Shown here: positions 52,706 to 62,403 of the stretch, piece by piece
Layout: each line of letters starts with the position of its first letter
Numbering within the stretch: position 1 is the stretch's first letter
Program-made: the position numbers and the translations under genes
Notes under the pieces: model-generated
What the model saw: the letters and a program-made list of their open reading frames with translations, nothing else
What the model was told of the DNA's origin: nothing
Databases searched by the model: none
DNA from: Sedimentitalea sp039941015
Lineage (GTDB): Bacteria; Pseudomonadota; Alphaproteobacteria; Rhodobacterales; Rhodobacteraceae
Direction: 5' to 3' (one strand)
Length of the DNA stretch: 64,000 bases
Assembly (NCBI RefSeq): GCF_039941015.1
Contig: NZ_JBDVFI010000094.1

Positions 52706-55498
52706 TTAGAAATGCGCCGACTGGGTGGCCAACGGCCTTTGCAGCGGGGGCGCGAACTTGGTCAGGTCAATCCCTTCCACGGCGGTCTTGTATTCCTCAA
52801 GCGTCGGCGTGCGGCCAAGGATCGCCGAGAGGACAACCACGGGTGTGGAGGCGAGCAGCGATTCACCAGCCTTGTCCTCGGCATCCTCGACAACGCGGCC
52901 TTTGAACAGTCGCGTGGACGTGGCCAGAACCGTATCACCCTTTGCGGCTTTTTCCTGATTTCCCATACACAGGTTACAACCCGGGCGTTCGAGATAGAGA
53001 ATGTTTTCGTATTCGGTACGGGCCGTGCTCTTGGGTGCGGAATCGTCGAACTCAAAACCTGAGTACTTTTGCAGGACCGCCCAGTCGCCTTCTTCCTTCA
53101 ACTCGTCGATGATGTTGTAGGTTGGCGCGGCGACGACCAGAGGTGCGTTGAACTCGACCTTATCGTATTTTGCTTCGAGGTTCCGCAGCATTTGGGCCAC
53201 GATCTTGACGTCACCCTTGTGCACCATGCACGAACCAACAAAGCCCAGATCGACCTTTTTTTCTGCGCGATAGTGCGAAATCGGGCGGATGGTGTCATGG
53301 GTGTAACGTTTTGAGATATCAGCATTCTTTACATCCGGGTCGGCGATCATCGGCTCGACGATGGCATCCAGATCAACAACGACCTCGGCGAAATACTCTG
53401 CGTTATCATCGGGTGCCAAGGCGGGCTTTTCGCCCGACCGAATTTGCGTAATGCGGGCATCCGCAATTGAGATCAGTTTCTGAAGCATGCCGTTTTCATG
53501 CTCCATCCCTTTGTCGATCATGATCTGAATACGGGATTTAGCGATTTCCAGCGATTCGATCAGCGTCTCGTCTTCAGAGATACAGATCGACGCCTTGGCC
53601 TTCATTTCGGCCGTCCAGTCGGTGAAGGTGAACGCCTGATCCGCAAGCAACGTGCCGATGTGAACCTCGATGATCCGTCCCTGAAAGACGTTGTCGCCAT
53701 GCTGGGCCAACATCTGAGCCTGCGTGGCATGTACGACGTCCCGGAAATCCATGTGGTCGGCCATCTTGCCCTTGAACGTCACCTTGACTGATTCCGGGAT
53801 AGGCATCGAGGCTTCGCCGGTTGCCAGCGCCAGCGCCACGGTGCCGGAGTCTGCGCCAAAGGCCACGCCTTTGGACATACGGGTGTGGCTGTCGCCGCCA
53901 ATGATGATCGCCCAGTCATCCACGGTGATGTCGTTCAGCACCTTGTGGATGACGTCGGTCATCGAATGATATTCGCCCTTGGGATCACGCGCGGTGACCA
54001 GACCGAACTTGTTCATGAAGGCCATCAAGCGCGGGGTGTTTGCCTGCGCCTTGAGGTCCCAGACCGACGCGGTATGGCAGCCAGATTGATACGCCCCATC
54101 CACGGAAGGGGACAGTATGGTCGCGGCCATCGCCTCCAGTTCCTGACTCGTCATCAGGCCGGTGGTGTCCTGCGAGCCAACGATGTTGACCTTGACCCGG
54201 ACGTCGGACCCTGCGTGCAGCACTTTGCCGGGTGTTGTTCCGCGCGCGTTGGCGTTGAAGATTTTTTCAACCGCCGTCAGTCCCTGACCTTCGTGCGAGA
54301 TTTCCTTGGACGGTGCGAAGGCTGATTTCAGCTCTACACCAAGCGCTTCACAGGCAAATGTCTGCAGTTTTTTGCCAAAGACGATGGCGTAGGACCCGCC
54401 CGCCTTCATGAATTCGACTTTTTGTGGCGTAAAGGAGTCGGACATATCGACCAGTTCTTCGTCGCCATCCGCGCTGTACAGCTTCTTTTCCTTGGTGTTG
54501 ATCTTCAGATCCGTACCGGTTTCAACAGAATACCTTTGTTCAAGGATCGCGTTGCCATCGTTGTTGAGGATCGGCTTGCCGTCTTCGTCAAGCTTTTTGA
54601 CCCAGTTCTTGAGATCGACACCGATACCGCCGGTCACGCCAACTGTCGTCAGAAAGATCGGAGAAATACCATTCGTGCCAGCGACAACTGGCGCAAAGTT
54701 CACGAAAGGCACATATGGGCTGGCCTGTTTGCCGGTCCAGAGCGCCACATTGTTGACCCCGGACATCCGCGAAGAGCCCACGCCCATGGTTCCCTTTTCC
54801 GCGATCAGCATTACGCGTTTGTCAGGGTGCTGCAGTTTCAGCGCCTGAATCTCTTTTTGTGCGCGTTCGCTGATCATGCATTTGCCATGCAACTCGCGAT
54901 CAGAGCGGGAATGCGCCTGATTGCCGGGGGACAAAAGGTCGGTCGAAATGTCACCTTCGCCGGCGATATACGTGACGACTTTGATTTCTTCATCGATATC
55001 AGGAAGCTTGGTGAAGAACTCTGCATCCGCATAGCTTTCCAGAACATCTTTGGCGACGGCGTTGCCTGCATCAAAGGCTGCTTTCAGGCGGTCTGTGTCG
55101 GCTTCGTACAGGAACACCTGCGTCTTCAGAACCTCGGCGGCTTGAGCGGCGATGTCGGCATCATCGCCCAACGCCAGATCGAGCAAAACCTCAACCGAAG
55201 GTCCGCCTTTCATGTGCGACAACAGCTCAAGGGCAAAGGTGGCTGAAATCTCGTCAACCTGCGCTTCGCCCAGCACGATTTCCTTGAGAAACTTAGCTTT
55301 GACACCTGCCGCGCTGGTCGTGCCGGGCAAGGTATTGTAGATAAAGAAATTCAGCGCCTCATCCCGATGGGGGTGATCGGTAGCACGAATGATCGAGATG
55401 ATTTCGCCAGTCAGCGCCGCGTCATCAATCGGCTTGGGGTTCAATCCCTGCTCTTTGCGCGTTTCAATCTCGGTGCGGTATTCGGTATAGAGGTCCAT
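52706..55498 (-). CDS. acnB: Aconitate hydratase B / 2-methylisocitrate dehydratase
   Basis: This 930-residue enzyme interconverts citrate and isocitrate in the TCA cycle. It has the AcnB order: an N-terminal HEAT-like domain (1-160, EYRTEIETRKEQGLNPKPIDD), a swivelling domain, then the Fe-S catalytic domains. Cluster cysteines are visible in GSCMVHKGD and near the C-terminus in RPGCNLCMGNQ. The start at 55498 (MDLYTEYRTEIETR) matches the family; a longer frame to 55561 has no similarity and covers the leader. It lies on the minus strand, alone. An inverted repeat 85 bases upstream may be its operator. Confidence 0.95.
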   Translation of the reverse strand: MDLYTEYRTEIETRKEQGLNPKPIDDAALTGEIISIIRATDHPHRDEALNFFIYNTLPGTTSAAGVKAKFLKEIVLGEAQVDEISATFALELLSHMKGGPSVEVLLDLALGDDADIAAQAAEVLKTQVFLYEADTDRLKAAFDAGNAVAKDVLESYADAEFFTKLPDIDEEIKVVTYIAGEGDISTDLLSPGNQAHSRSDRELHGKCMISERAQKEIQALKLQHPDKRVMLIAEKGTMGVGSSRMSGVNNVALWTGKQASPYVPFVNFAPVVAGTNGISPIFLTTVGVTGGIGVDLKNWVKKLDEDGKPILNNDGNAILEQRYSVETGTDLKINTKEKKLYSADGDEELVDMSDSFTPQKVEFMKAGGSYAIVFGKKLQTFACEALGVELKSAFAPSKEISHEGQGLTAVEKIFNANARGTTPGKVLHAGSDVRVKVNIVGSQDTTGLMTSQELEAMAATILSPSVDGAYQSGCHTASVWDLKAQANTPRLMAFMNKFGLVTARDPKGEYHSMTDVIHKVLNDITVDDWAIIIGGDSHTRMSKGVAFGADSGTVALALATGEASMPIPESVKVTFKGKMADHMDFRDVVHATQAQMLAQHGDNVFQGRIIEVHIGTLLADQAFTFTDWTAEMKAKASICISEDETLIESLEIAKSRIQIMIDKGMEHENGMLQKLISIADARITQIRSGEKPALAPDDNAEYFAEVVVDLDAIVEPMIADPDVKNADISKRYTHDTIRPISHYRAEKKVDLGFVGSCMVHKGDVKIVAQMLRNLEAKYDKVEFNAPLVVAAPTYNIIDELKEEGDWAVLQKYSGFEFDDSAPKSTARTEYENILYLERPGCNLCMGNQEKAAKGDTVLATSTRLFKGRVVEDAEDKAGESLLASTPVVVLSAILGRTPTLEEYKTAVEGIDLTKFAPPLQRPLATQSAHF

Positions 55499-55858
55499 GG
55501 GGTTTCTCCTAGGCGCAGAATTGTACTGAAATGCGAACACCAATCCGGCCAGATGGACCAAAAAGACTTGGAACGCTTTGTTTGTATACCGCAGTATACA
55601 GACCGACTGATCGCTACAACCCCGTTTACAGCGACGTGATGTCTCAGGTGCCCGTTCTTCGGAAGCTCATTGGCCGGGGACTGCGGTACGTTCCATAACG
55701 AGGTCGCGGTCAGTCCCTGTTTGAACAAGGCGATGGAAGCTCAGTCTATGACCTGAGTTCCGCAACAATGTCTGGCGAATTCCGGTCGATGGATTTGAAG
55801 GGTCGGAGGAGTTACCTCCGATCTTGATCCGTATCTTCCACAACCGGCATGCGGGTTG
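55499..55858. other. Intergenic region upstream of acnB
   Basis: This stretch has no supportable gene. It contains the inverted repeat at 55583-55600 and, near 55803-55821, a 7-bp hairpin TCGGAGG/CCTCCGA that lies 38 bases beyond the stop of the M20 gene on the minus strand and may mark the end of that transcript. The acnB promoter should lie between 55499 and 55600. Confidence 0.45.
55583..55600. promoter_or_regulatory. Perfect inverted repeat upstream of acnB, probable operator
   Basis: TGTATAC, four bases CGCA, GTATACA: a perfect 7-bp inverted repeat. Each arm holds GTATAC, as in operators of some GntR-family (FadR-subfamily) regulators. It is 85 bases before the acnB start. The regulator is not in this window. 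Confidence 0.6.
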
Positions 55859-57025
55859 TCACAAGGGCAATCTCTGACGTACAAGCGTGGTCCAGTAGGA
55901 CCCACCCCAGGCAATGACCTCGTCGTTGAAATCATACTCCGGGTGATGCAGCCCCGCCGACGGCCCGTTGCCAACATTGATAAGTGCGCCGGGCACTTCG
56001 TTGAGCATGAACGAGAAATCCTCGCCGCCCAATGTCTGCGGCATGTCCAGATGTACATTCTCGATGCCTGCCACCTCCTGCGCCGCACGGGCGGCCAGCC
56101 CGGTTTCCCGCTCGTGGTTCACCGTCACCGGATAGTGGCGGATATAGTCGAGTTCTCCCGACGCCCCGAACCCGGCGGCGATATTGGCGACCATCGCTGT
56201 CAGCCGCTCTTCTATCATGTCGCGGGTTTCCTCGCGCAAGGTTCGCACCGTGCCGGTCATCACCAGATCTTGCGGAATGACGTTGAAGGCATTGCCGGCA
56301 GAAATGGTGCATAGCGAAATCACCGCCGCATCAACCGGGTCAAGGTTGCGCGACGTGATGGATTGCACCGCCTGCAAAAGCGCAGCGGCAATTGGCAGCG
56401 GATCGATCGTCTGATCTGGCCGCGCCGCATGGCCGCCACGACCGGTGATGGTGATTTTGACCTCATCGACCGAACCCATGATCGCGCCCGAATTGATGGT
56501 GAACTGGCCGACTGGCAGGTCCGGGCGATTGTGCATCGAATAGACTTCGTTGCAGTGCCAGCGGGTAAACAGCCCGTCTTCGATCATCGCCCGGGCCCCT
56601 GCGCCGCCTTCTTCGGCAGGCTGGAAAATCACGATCACCGTACCGTCAAAGGCGCGGCTATCGGCAAGGTGGCGCGCCGCCCCCAGCAACATCGCGGTAT
56701 GGCCGTCATGACCACAGGCATGCATCTTGCCCGGCACTTGCGACGCCCACGGCCTGCCGGTTTCTTCGATAATCGGCAGCGCATCCATGTCCGAGCGCAG
56801 CCCGATACAGCGGCCCGATGTGTTGCTTTGCCCCCGGATGACGCCCACAACGCCGGTGCGCCCGATGCCCTCGTGTACCTCGTCAACGCCAGCGGCCCGC
56901 AGGGCCTCGGCCACCTTGGCGGCTGTGCGGTCTACATCATACAGCAGTTCGGGGTTCATGTGCAGGTCGCGGCGGAACTCTGTCAGGTCCTCAAGCTGTT
57001 TGGCGACCCAGTTTTCGACAGCCAT
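55859..57025 (-). CDS. M20-family amidohydrolase (hippurate hydrolase/aminoacylase-like)
   Basis: This 388-residue dizinc or Mn-dependent peptidase-family enzyme has the metal sites CGHDGHTAMLLG and PAEEGGAGARAMIEDG, the dimerisation lid (ITGRGGHAARPDQTIDP) and the final HxGGEDF-type site as TLGGEDFSFML. It would hydrolyse N-acyl or N-carbamoyl amino acids. Its gene directly abuts the ATC-hydrolase-family gene with no gap and ends the dipeptide importer operon. In Pseudomonas the ATC hydrolase works with an N-carbamoyl-cysteine hydrolase of the M20 clan, so such a partnership is possible here. Confidence 0.9.
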   Translation of the reverse strand: MAVENWVAKQLEDLTEFRRDLHMNPELLYDVDRTAAKVAEALRAAGVDEVHEGIGRTGVVGVIRGQSNTSGRCIGLRSDMDALPIIEETGRPWASQVPGKMHACGHDGHTAMLLGAARHLADSRAFDGTVIVIFQPAEEGGAGARAMIEDGLFTRWHCNEVYSMHNRPDLPVGQFTINSGAIMGSVDEVKITITGRGGHAARPDQTIDPLPIAAALLQAVQSITSRNLDPVDAAVISLCTISAGNAFNVIPQDLVMTGTVRTLREETRDMIEERLTAMVANIAAGFGASGELDYIRHYPVTVNHERETGLAARAAQEVAGIENVHLDMPQTLGGEDFSFMLNEVPGALINVGNGPSAGLHHPEYDFNDEVIAWGGSYWTTLVRQRLPL

Positions 57026-57538
57026 TCAGGCCTCCTTCTTCATGCGGTAGCGAAAGTCGCAATGGCTCGCGCCTTTCATGATCGTCTGGGTCCGGGTCAT
57101 TTCGATCTCTGGGTTATAGCCGATGCAGAAATCGCCATCGCGGTTACAGGACAAGAGATGCCCGATATCGCCCAACCCCATGTCCCGGTACATCTCGGCG
57201 TATCGGCACTTCACGACGTTGAAATCCATCTTTTCCTCGGACATTTCGATATTCTCGATCCGAAGCGCATCCTCGCGGGTCCAATTCGGCTGGATCGCGG
57301 CAAAATCGGTGAGGTCCGGCGCACGGCCCAGATCCTCGGCCAGCATCTTTCCTTGTTCGATTGCCGATTTGGAACAGGTTTCGCCGATCACCGCCTCGGC
57401 TTCTTCGCGGCCCGAGCGTTCGGTGATTACATCAAGCACATGCTTCAGGATCATCGCTTCGATCCTGCGGCGCAGCAGGATAGGAATATCGTTCAGGTCC
57501 ATGCCTTTGGCCTCTGCCATGGGTGTCTCCTCGGTCAT
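57026..57538 (-). CDS. L-2-amino-thiazoline-4-carboxylate hydrolase family protein
   Basis: This 170-residue cytosolic protein resembles the ATC hydrolase family (PF14196). The conserved parts are MDFNVVKCRYAEMYRDMGL, then IGHLLSCNRDGDFCIGYNP, and the end TRTQTIMKGASHCDFRYR; the cysteines and histidine in these segments are likely catalytic. The founding enzyme opens the thiazoline ring of ATC to N-carbamoyl-L-cysteine. Many relatives have untested substrates. ATGA overlap with the preceding oxidase gene. Confidence 0.8.
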   Translation of the reverse strand: MTEETPMAEAKGMDLNDIPILLRRRIEAMILKHVLDVITERSGREEAEAVIGETCSKSAIEQGKMLAEDLGRAPDLTDFAAIQPNWTREDALRIENIEMSEEKMDFNVVKCRYAEMYRDMGLGDIGHLLSCNRDGDFCIGYNPEIEMTRTQTIMKGASHCDFRYRMKKEA

Positions 57539-58836
57539 AGGTTCAATTCCTTGTGGTCCTGTCGTTTCATCCAGGCCAGATAGGTCGGGGCGACGCGCCG
57601 GACGATGCCGTGCATGGGGAAGGGAGTCGGTTCAGTCACCGGCAGCGCCAGTTCCTGCTCGGGTTGGCCGGTCGCAGCCCGCGCCAGTTCGCGACCCAAC
57701 GACGTGCCAAGCGCCACACCACGTCCGTTGCAGCCGATCCACGCCCACCCGTCGGGGCCAAGCTTGTGAACCCGCGGAAAACGGTCCCAGTTCATCCCGA
57801 TATAGCCTGACCAGACGTGGGTCATGTCTGGCATCCCAAGATCCGGGAACGCCTCTGCAAGGTTGCGCGCTGCCTTGCGCCGCACCCGGTTCGCAACATC
57901 AAATGCTCCGATCACCGCACCGCCAGTAATCAGGCGATTGCGCGCATCATAGCGAAAAAACCGCAGGTCGCCGCGCGTATCAGAAACCGCCTGCCGACCC
58001 GGCAGGAGCTTTCTGCGCAAGTTGTCACCCACTGGTTCTGTCGCCATCTGCCAACTGAGAACCGGCACGACCGACTGGGCGATCCGGGGCGCGAGACCCG
58101 GGGCAAGTTCGCCCGTATAGGCGTTGCTTGCCAGGATCAGCGCACGCGCCTTCAAAATGCCGTCAGGCGTCGTGATGATCCATTCATTGCCCACCCGCTC
58201 ATACGCGGTGGCAGGGCTGTCTTCGTGGATGATTGCGCCCAATTGTTCTGCGGCCCTCGCCATTTCGCGTGCCAAAGCCAGCGGATTGATGTGCCCGCCA
58301 GTCGGGTTGTACATCCCGCCATGCCAGAAATCGGACCCAAGCAGATCAGCACATTCGGCGGCGTCTTTGAGTTCAGCCGGAAAGCCGAACCGCTGCCACG
58401 CCTCAATCCGTTTTTGCGCCAGCTTGATCCGTCCCGGACTGTGCGCGGGCTGGAACCAACCAGTCTGTTCCGCCTCGGCCTGCATGTCAAATTCGCCCAC
58501 GAGATCAAATAAGACATCCGCCGAATTGCCAATCAGGTTGACCATGCGCTGACCGGCATCGCCGTATCGGGCAACCCAAGCATCCGGTTCAGCCGAGGTG
58601 AGGATCGGGATGACCTGACCATTGTTGCGCCCAGAAGCACCCCATCCAACGGCCTTGCCCTCTAATACAGTGACTGAACGGCCACGGCGTCGTGCCTCGA
58701 TTGCGGCAGAGAGACCCGTAAAACCTGCGCCGATCACCGCGACATCAGTTTCCTCAACACCCACAAGTTTTGCCGACAACGCCCGGTCGGGTGCCGTCGC
58801 CGCCCAAAGTGAGTTTGGAAATTCAACAGCCATCAT
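57535..58836 (-). CDS. FAD-dependent amine/amino-acid oxidoreductase (DAO family)
   Basis: This 433-residue flavoenzyme has the dinucleotide-binding motif VAVIGAGFTGLSAAIEARRRG (starting near residue 31), the DAO-type GWGASGRNNGQVIP and the C-terminal GCNGRGVALGTSLGRELA. It resembles PuuB/OrdL-type oxidases of amines or amino acids. The start at 58836 makes an ATGA overlap with the ABC ATPase gene. It probably oxidises an imported compound; the substrate is unknown. Confidence 0.88.
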   Translation of the reverse strand: MMAVEFPNSLWAATAPDRALSAKLVGVEETDVAVIGAGFTGLSAAIEARRRGRSVTVLEGKAVGWGASGRNNGQVIPILTSAEPDAWVARYGDAGQRMVNLIGNSADVLFDLVGEFDMQAEAEQTGWFQPAHSPGRIKLAQKRIEAWQRFGFPAELKDAAECADLLGSDFWHGGMYNPTGGHINPLALAREMARAAEQLGAIIHEDSPATAYERVGNEWIITTPDGILKARALILASNAYTGELAPGLAPRIAQSVVPVLSWQMATEPVGDNLRRKLLPGRQAVSDTRGDLRFFRYDARNRLITGGAVIGAFDVANRVRRKAARNLAEAFPDLGMPDMTHVWSGYIGMNWDRFPRVHKLGPDGWAWIGCNGRGVALGTSLGRELARAATGQPEQELALPVTEPTPFPMHGIVRRVAPTYLAWMKRQDHKELNL

Positions 58837-60476
58837 GCAGCATCCGTTTGCAGTGAGGGCGGCGTCCAATGGCGGCCCGGAATGGAGGACAAGAGGTTTT
58901 GCGTATAGGGATGCTGGGGATTGGCAAAGACCTCGGCGGTTTGACCACTTTCGACGATTTCACCTTTTTGCATGACGATGATCCGGTCGCACAGCTGGGC
59001 GGCAACCCGCAGATCGTGGGTCACGAACAGCAGCGACAGGTTCAGGCGTTCGCGCAGATCGGCCAGCAGTTTCAGTACCTGCGCCTGCACAGACACGTCC
59101 AGCGCAGAAACCGGTTCGTCCGCCACGATCACCTTGGGCTCCAATGCCAATGCACGCGCGATACCGATCCGCTGCCGCTGACCGCCCGAAAACTCGTGAG
59201 GAAAGCGGTTCGCTGCTGCCGGCGACAGCTCGACAAGTTCCAGCAGCTTCTTGGCATTCTCGCGCGCCGCGGCAGGGTCTGCACCATGTACGATTGGCCC
59301 TTGGGCGATCAGATCGACCACCCGCTTGCGCGGGTTGAGCGAGGCCATCGGATCCTGAAACACCATCTGGATATGCTTGCGCATCGCGCGCATTTCCTTA
59401 GGCGTGCACGCAAGCAGGTCCTTGCCGCCCAGTTCGACACTGCCCTGATCGCACTCCAGCAACCGGGTAACAATTCGCGACACCGTGGTCTTACCCGAGC
59501 CGCTTTCGCCCACAACGCCAAGCGTTTCGCCCTCGTGCAGTTGAAAGGTCAGGTCCTTGACCGCCGTCACCGCCTTGCGCTTGCCGCTGAGCAGTCCACC
59601 GCGCGCGGAAAACGTCTTTTTCAACCCTGTCCCCTTCAGCACAACTGGTGCGGCGGTGACCGGTTTGACCGGTGGTGGCGTCAGAGCCGGAACCGCCGCA
59701 ATCAAGGCGCGGGTATAGGGATGCTGGGGATGGTTCAACACCTCGTCAGTGGTGCCGGTTTCGACCAGTTCACCCTTGCACAGAACCGCGACCCGGTCTG
59801 CAATCTCGGCCACCACACCAAAGTCGTGGGTGATGAACAGAACTCCAGCGCCCTCATCCTTCTGTAGCGCGCGAAGCAGTTTGAGGATTTGCAACTGGGT
59901 TGTCACATCCAGCGCGGTCGTGGGCTCGTCCGCGATGATCAGTTTTGGCGACATGACAAGCGCCATGGCGATCATCACCCGTTGACGCTGGCCACCAGAA
60001 ACCTGATGCGGGTAGGCGTTGTAGGCCGAGTCCGGGTCGGGAATGTGGACACGGTTCAGCATCTCGATGGCGCGCGCCTTGCGTTCGGCCCTGCTCATCC
60101 CGGTGTGCAGGCGCAGAACTTCGTCCAGCTGCCAGCCAACGGTTTTCTGCGGGTTCAGCGCCGTCATCGGTTCCTGAAAAATCATAGCGATATCGGCCCC
60201 GCGCAGCTTGCGCATCGCAGCCTCGGATTTTCCACGCAATTCTTCGCCCATGAACCGGATGGCACCGCCGGTCACACGCACATGCGGTTCCGGCAGCAGC
60301 CCCATGATGGCTCCGGCGCACAATGACTTGCCCGATCCGCTTTCACCGACTAGGCAGACGATTTCACCCGGCGCGATGGTCAGATCCAGACTTTCAAGCG
60401 CGAGCGGGCGGTCTGCACCTTTGGGCAGCGAGATTTCCAGATTGTTCAGTTCGAGGATGGGGGTCGGCGCGTTCAT
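58833..60476 (-). CDS. Fused two-domain ATPase of dipeptide-type ABC importer
   Basis: This 547-residue protein joins DppD-like and DppF-like ATPase domains. Domain 1 has GESGSGKSL, signature VSGGQRQRVMIAMAL and LIIADEPTTALDVT; domain 2 has GESGSGKTT, FSGGQRQRIGIARAL and VIVADEPVSALD, each followed by the oligopeptide-type tail HPYTxxLxxxxP. The start at 60476 gives ATGA with the upstream permease stop; 34 upstream residues of the open frame are spurious. Confidence 0.92.
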   Translation of the reverse strand: MNAPTPILELNNLEISLPKGADRPLALESLDLTIAPGEIVCLVGESGSGKSLCAGAIMGLLPEPHVRVTGGAIRFMGEELRGKSEAAMRKLRGADIAMIFQEPMTALNPQKTVGWQLDEVLRLHTGMSRAERKARAIEMLNRVHIPDPDSAYNAYPHQVSGGQRQRVMIAMALVMSPKLIIADEPTTALDVTTQLQILKLLRALQKDEGAGVLFITHDFGVVAEIADRVAVLCKGELVETGTTDEVLNHPQHPYTRALIAAVPALTPPPVKPVTAAPVVLKGTGLKKTFSARGGLLSGKRKAVTAVKDLTFQLHEGETLGVVGESGSGKTTVSRIVTRLLECDQGSVELGGKDLLACTPKEMRAMRKHIQMVFQDPMASLNPRKRVVDLIAQGPIVHGADPAAARENAKKLLELVELSPAAANRFPHEFSGGQRQRIGIARALALEPKVIVADEPVSALDVSVQAQVLKLLADLRERLNLSLLFVTHDLRVAAQLCDRIIVMQKGEIVESGQTAEVFANPQHPYTQNLLSSIPGRHWTPPSLQTDAA

Positions 60477-61351
60477 TTGTTCTTTTGCCTCGGATTGAGC
60501 GCATCGTTCAGACCTTCGCCCAAAAGCGAGAATGACAGTACGGTCAGGATGATCGCGATGCCGGGAATGACCGCGCAATAGGGGGCTGTCCGCAGCACTG
60601 CGCGCCCTTGGCCAATCATGTTGCCCCAGCTCGCATAGTTCGGATCACCCAGCGACAGAAAGGCCAGGGCACTTTCCATCAGGATCGACAGCGCCATGAT
60701 GACCGAGGCATAAACCACGATCGGCGGCATCGCGTTTGGTAGGATCTCGCGAAAGATGATCGCGGTATTGGACACGCCAAGGTTTCGCGCCGCATCGACA
60801 AATTCGCGGTTCCTGAGCGACATGAATTCGGCGCGCACCATGCGGGCAGGTGCTGTCCAACTGACGATGCCGATGGCGAGCGTGATCCATTCGATCTTGG
60901 ACCCCATGATCGCCACGAGTGCCAACAGCAACACAAAGTTGGGAATGGTCTGGAACGCCTCGGTGATGCGCATCAGAACGTCATCAACCCAGCCCCCGAA
61001 AAATCCGGACAAAGCACCGATCACGACGCCGATGGTGATGGCAACCAAGGTGGCAACCACCCCGATCATCAGGGAAATGCGCGCACCGTAGAACACGCCA
61101 GACAGCACATCCCGACCCAATTGATCCGTCCCAAGCGGCGTGTCCCAATTGACGAATGGAAAGGTCAGCGGATCGCCTGCCCGGCGCAACGGATCGCCGG
61201 GATCGACCAGCCCTGCAGTCAGCGCCATAAGGACAACGATTGCGAACAGGAACAATCCGAGCAGGGCCGCGCGATTGCGACGGTAACGCCGCCAGAACAT
61301 GACATAGCGCGGGGGTTCCGGCGGGGCGATTTGCGTGTCGGCGAGCGTCAA
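60473..61351 (-). CDS. Dipeptide-type ABC importer permease (DppC-like)
   Basis: This 292-residue permease has about six helices and the DppC motifs GLVDPGDPLRRAGDPLTFPFVNWDTPLGTDQLGRDVLSGVFYGARISL and an EAA loop near EFVDAARNLGVSNTAIIFREILPNAM. ATGA overlaps at both ends (61348-61351 and 60473-60476). Confidence 0.92.
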   Translation of the reverse strand: MTLADTQIAPPEPPRYVMFWRRYRRNRAALLGLFLFAIVVLMALTAGLVDPGDPLRRAGDPLTFPFVNWDTPLGTDQLGRDVLSGVFYGARISLMIGVVATLVAITIGVVIGALSGFFGGWVDDVLMRITEAFQTIPNFVLLLALVAIMGSKIEWITLAIGIVSWTAPARMVRAEFMSLRNREFVDAARNLGVSNTAIIFREILPNAMPPIVVYASVIMALSILMESALAFLSLGDPNYASWGNMIGQGRAVLRTAPYCAVIPGIAIILTVLSFSLLGEGLNDALNPRQKNK

Positions 61352-62325
61352 ACCAGTTCGATCCGGCTATCGAGACGTGCATAGAGCAGGTCGGTGAGAA
61401 AATTGACGACAACCACGATGATGGAACACAAAAAGATGATCCCCATCAGCGTATTCATGTCGCGCTGTACGACGGATTGGTAGGCAAGCTGCCCCAGCCC
61501 CGGCAGGGTGAATATTGTTTCCACCACGATAGAGCCGCCCAGAACGGTGGAAAACTGCAACCCGAGCAAGGTCACCACCGGCAAGAGCGCATTGCGCATG
61601 ATGTGATGGATCATCAGCCGGGACTCTTTTGCGCCCTTGGCGCGCGCGGTGCGGACATAATCCAGTTCGGCCACTTCGATGACCGAGGCCCGCATGAGCC
61701 GCAGGTAAAAAGCCAAGTAGATCAACGACAGGGCCGCCGTCGGCATGATCAGATGCCGCGCGACATCCCAGACGTGATCCCAGCCGGTATAAAAGGCGGC
61801 GATCGTCGTGACCCCGCCCACGGGCAACCAGCCCAGCTTGACCGAAAACACCAACATCAACATCAGCGACAGAAAGAAGGATGGCGTTGCGTAGAACACC
61901 AGACCCAGTACCGAAATCAGGTTGTCGGTCAGCGAATAGGCGCGACGCGCCGCGATTGCGCCGAGAAATATCCCGAGGGTAAAGGCGATACTCAGCGAGG
62001 TCGCCATGAGTAGCAAGGTCGTGCCAAGACGGTCCATCAGGACCGTGGAGACCGGCTGTTCATAAACAAACGACCAGCCAAAATCGAATGACGCAAGCTT
62101 AACCATATAGCGCCAGAGCTGGACCCAGACCGGTTGATCCAAGCCGTATTCGACGCGCAGTCGCTCGATAAAGGCGGCGTCGGCCCCGCCCATGTCGCCC
62201 ACCAAGGCGTCAACGGTATCACCCGGCGCCAGCTTGAGCAGCAGAAAGGTGCCGATCATGATCAGGATCACCACCGGAACGGCCTGAAGCAGACGACGCA
62301 AGGCGTAAATCAGGATTGGGGGCAT
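61348..62325 (-). CDS. Dipeptide-type ABC importer permease (DppB-like)
   Basis: This 325-residue permease has an N-terminal helix (LIYALRRLLQAVPVVILIMIGTFLLLKLAPGD), FDFGWSFVYEQPVSTVLMDRLG, and the late VVETIFTLPGLGQLAYQSVVQRD. The ATG at 62325 is at the usual position for this family; a GTG at 62361 is an alternative that would add 12 residues. It begins 79 bases after the solute-binding protein gene, the largest gap in the operon, which holds a strong hairpin. Confidence 0.9.
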   Translation of the reverse strand: MPPILIYALRRLLQAVPVVILIMIGTFLLLKLAPGDTVDALVGDMGGADAAFIERLRVEYGLDQPVWVQLWRYMVKLASFDFGWSFVYEQPVSTVLMDRLGTTLLLMATSLSIAFTLGIFLGAIAARRAYSLTDNLISVLGLVFYATPSFFLSLMLMLVFSVKLGWLPVGGVTTIAAFYTGWDHVWDVARHLIMPTAALSLIYLAFYLRLMRASVIEVAELDYVRTARAKGAKESRLMIHHIMRNALLPVVTLLGLQFSTVLGGSIVVETIFTLPGLGQLAYQSVVQRDMNTLMGIIFLCSIIVVVVNFLTDLLYARLDSRIELV

Positions 62326-62363
62326 ATGGCGTTTCGTGGTCCTGAGAGCATTGAAAGACACTG

Positions 62364-62395
62364 CGGGGCGGGCGCAGGAAACCGCGCCCGCCCGG
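62364..62395 (-). terminator. GC-rich intercistronic hairpin after the solute-binding protein gene
   Basis: Plus-strand CGGGGCGGGCGC and GCGCCCGCCCGG pair at 11 of 12 positions with an 8-base loop AGGAAACC. It lies nine bases after the stop of the binding protein gene and has no U-run. Such hairpins commonly stabilise the upstream mRNA or attenuate, so that more binding protein than permease is made. Confidence 0.65.
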
Positions 62396-62403
62396 TCAGC
62401 AGA

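Noticed and set aside
55856..57583. Long plus-strand frames opposite the M20 and ATC-hydrolase genes
   Set aside because: They are rich in His/Arg/Gly, have no motif, and are explained as shadows of the well-supported minus-strand genes.
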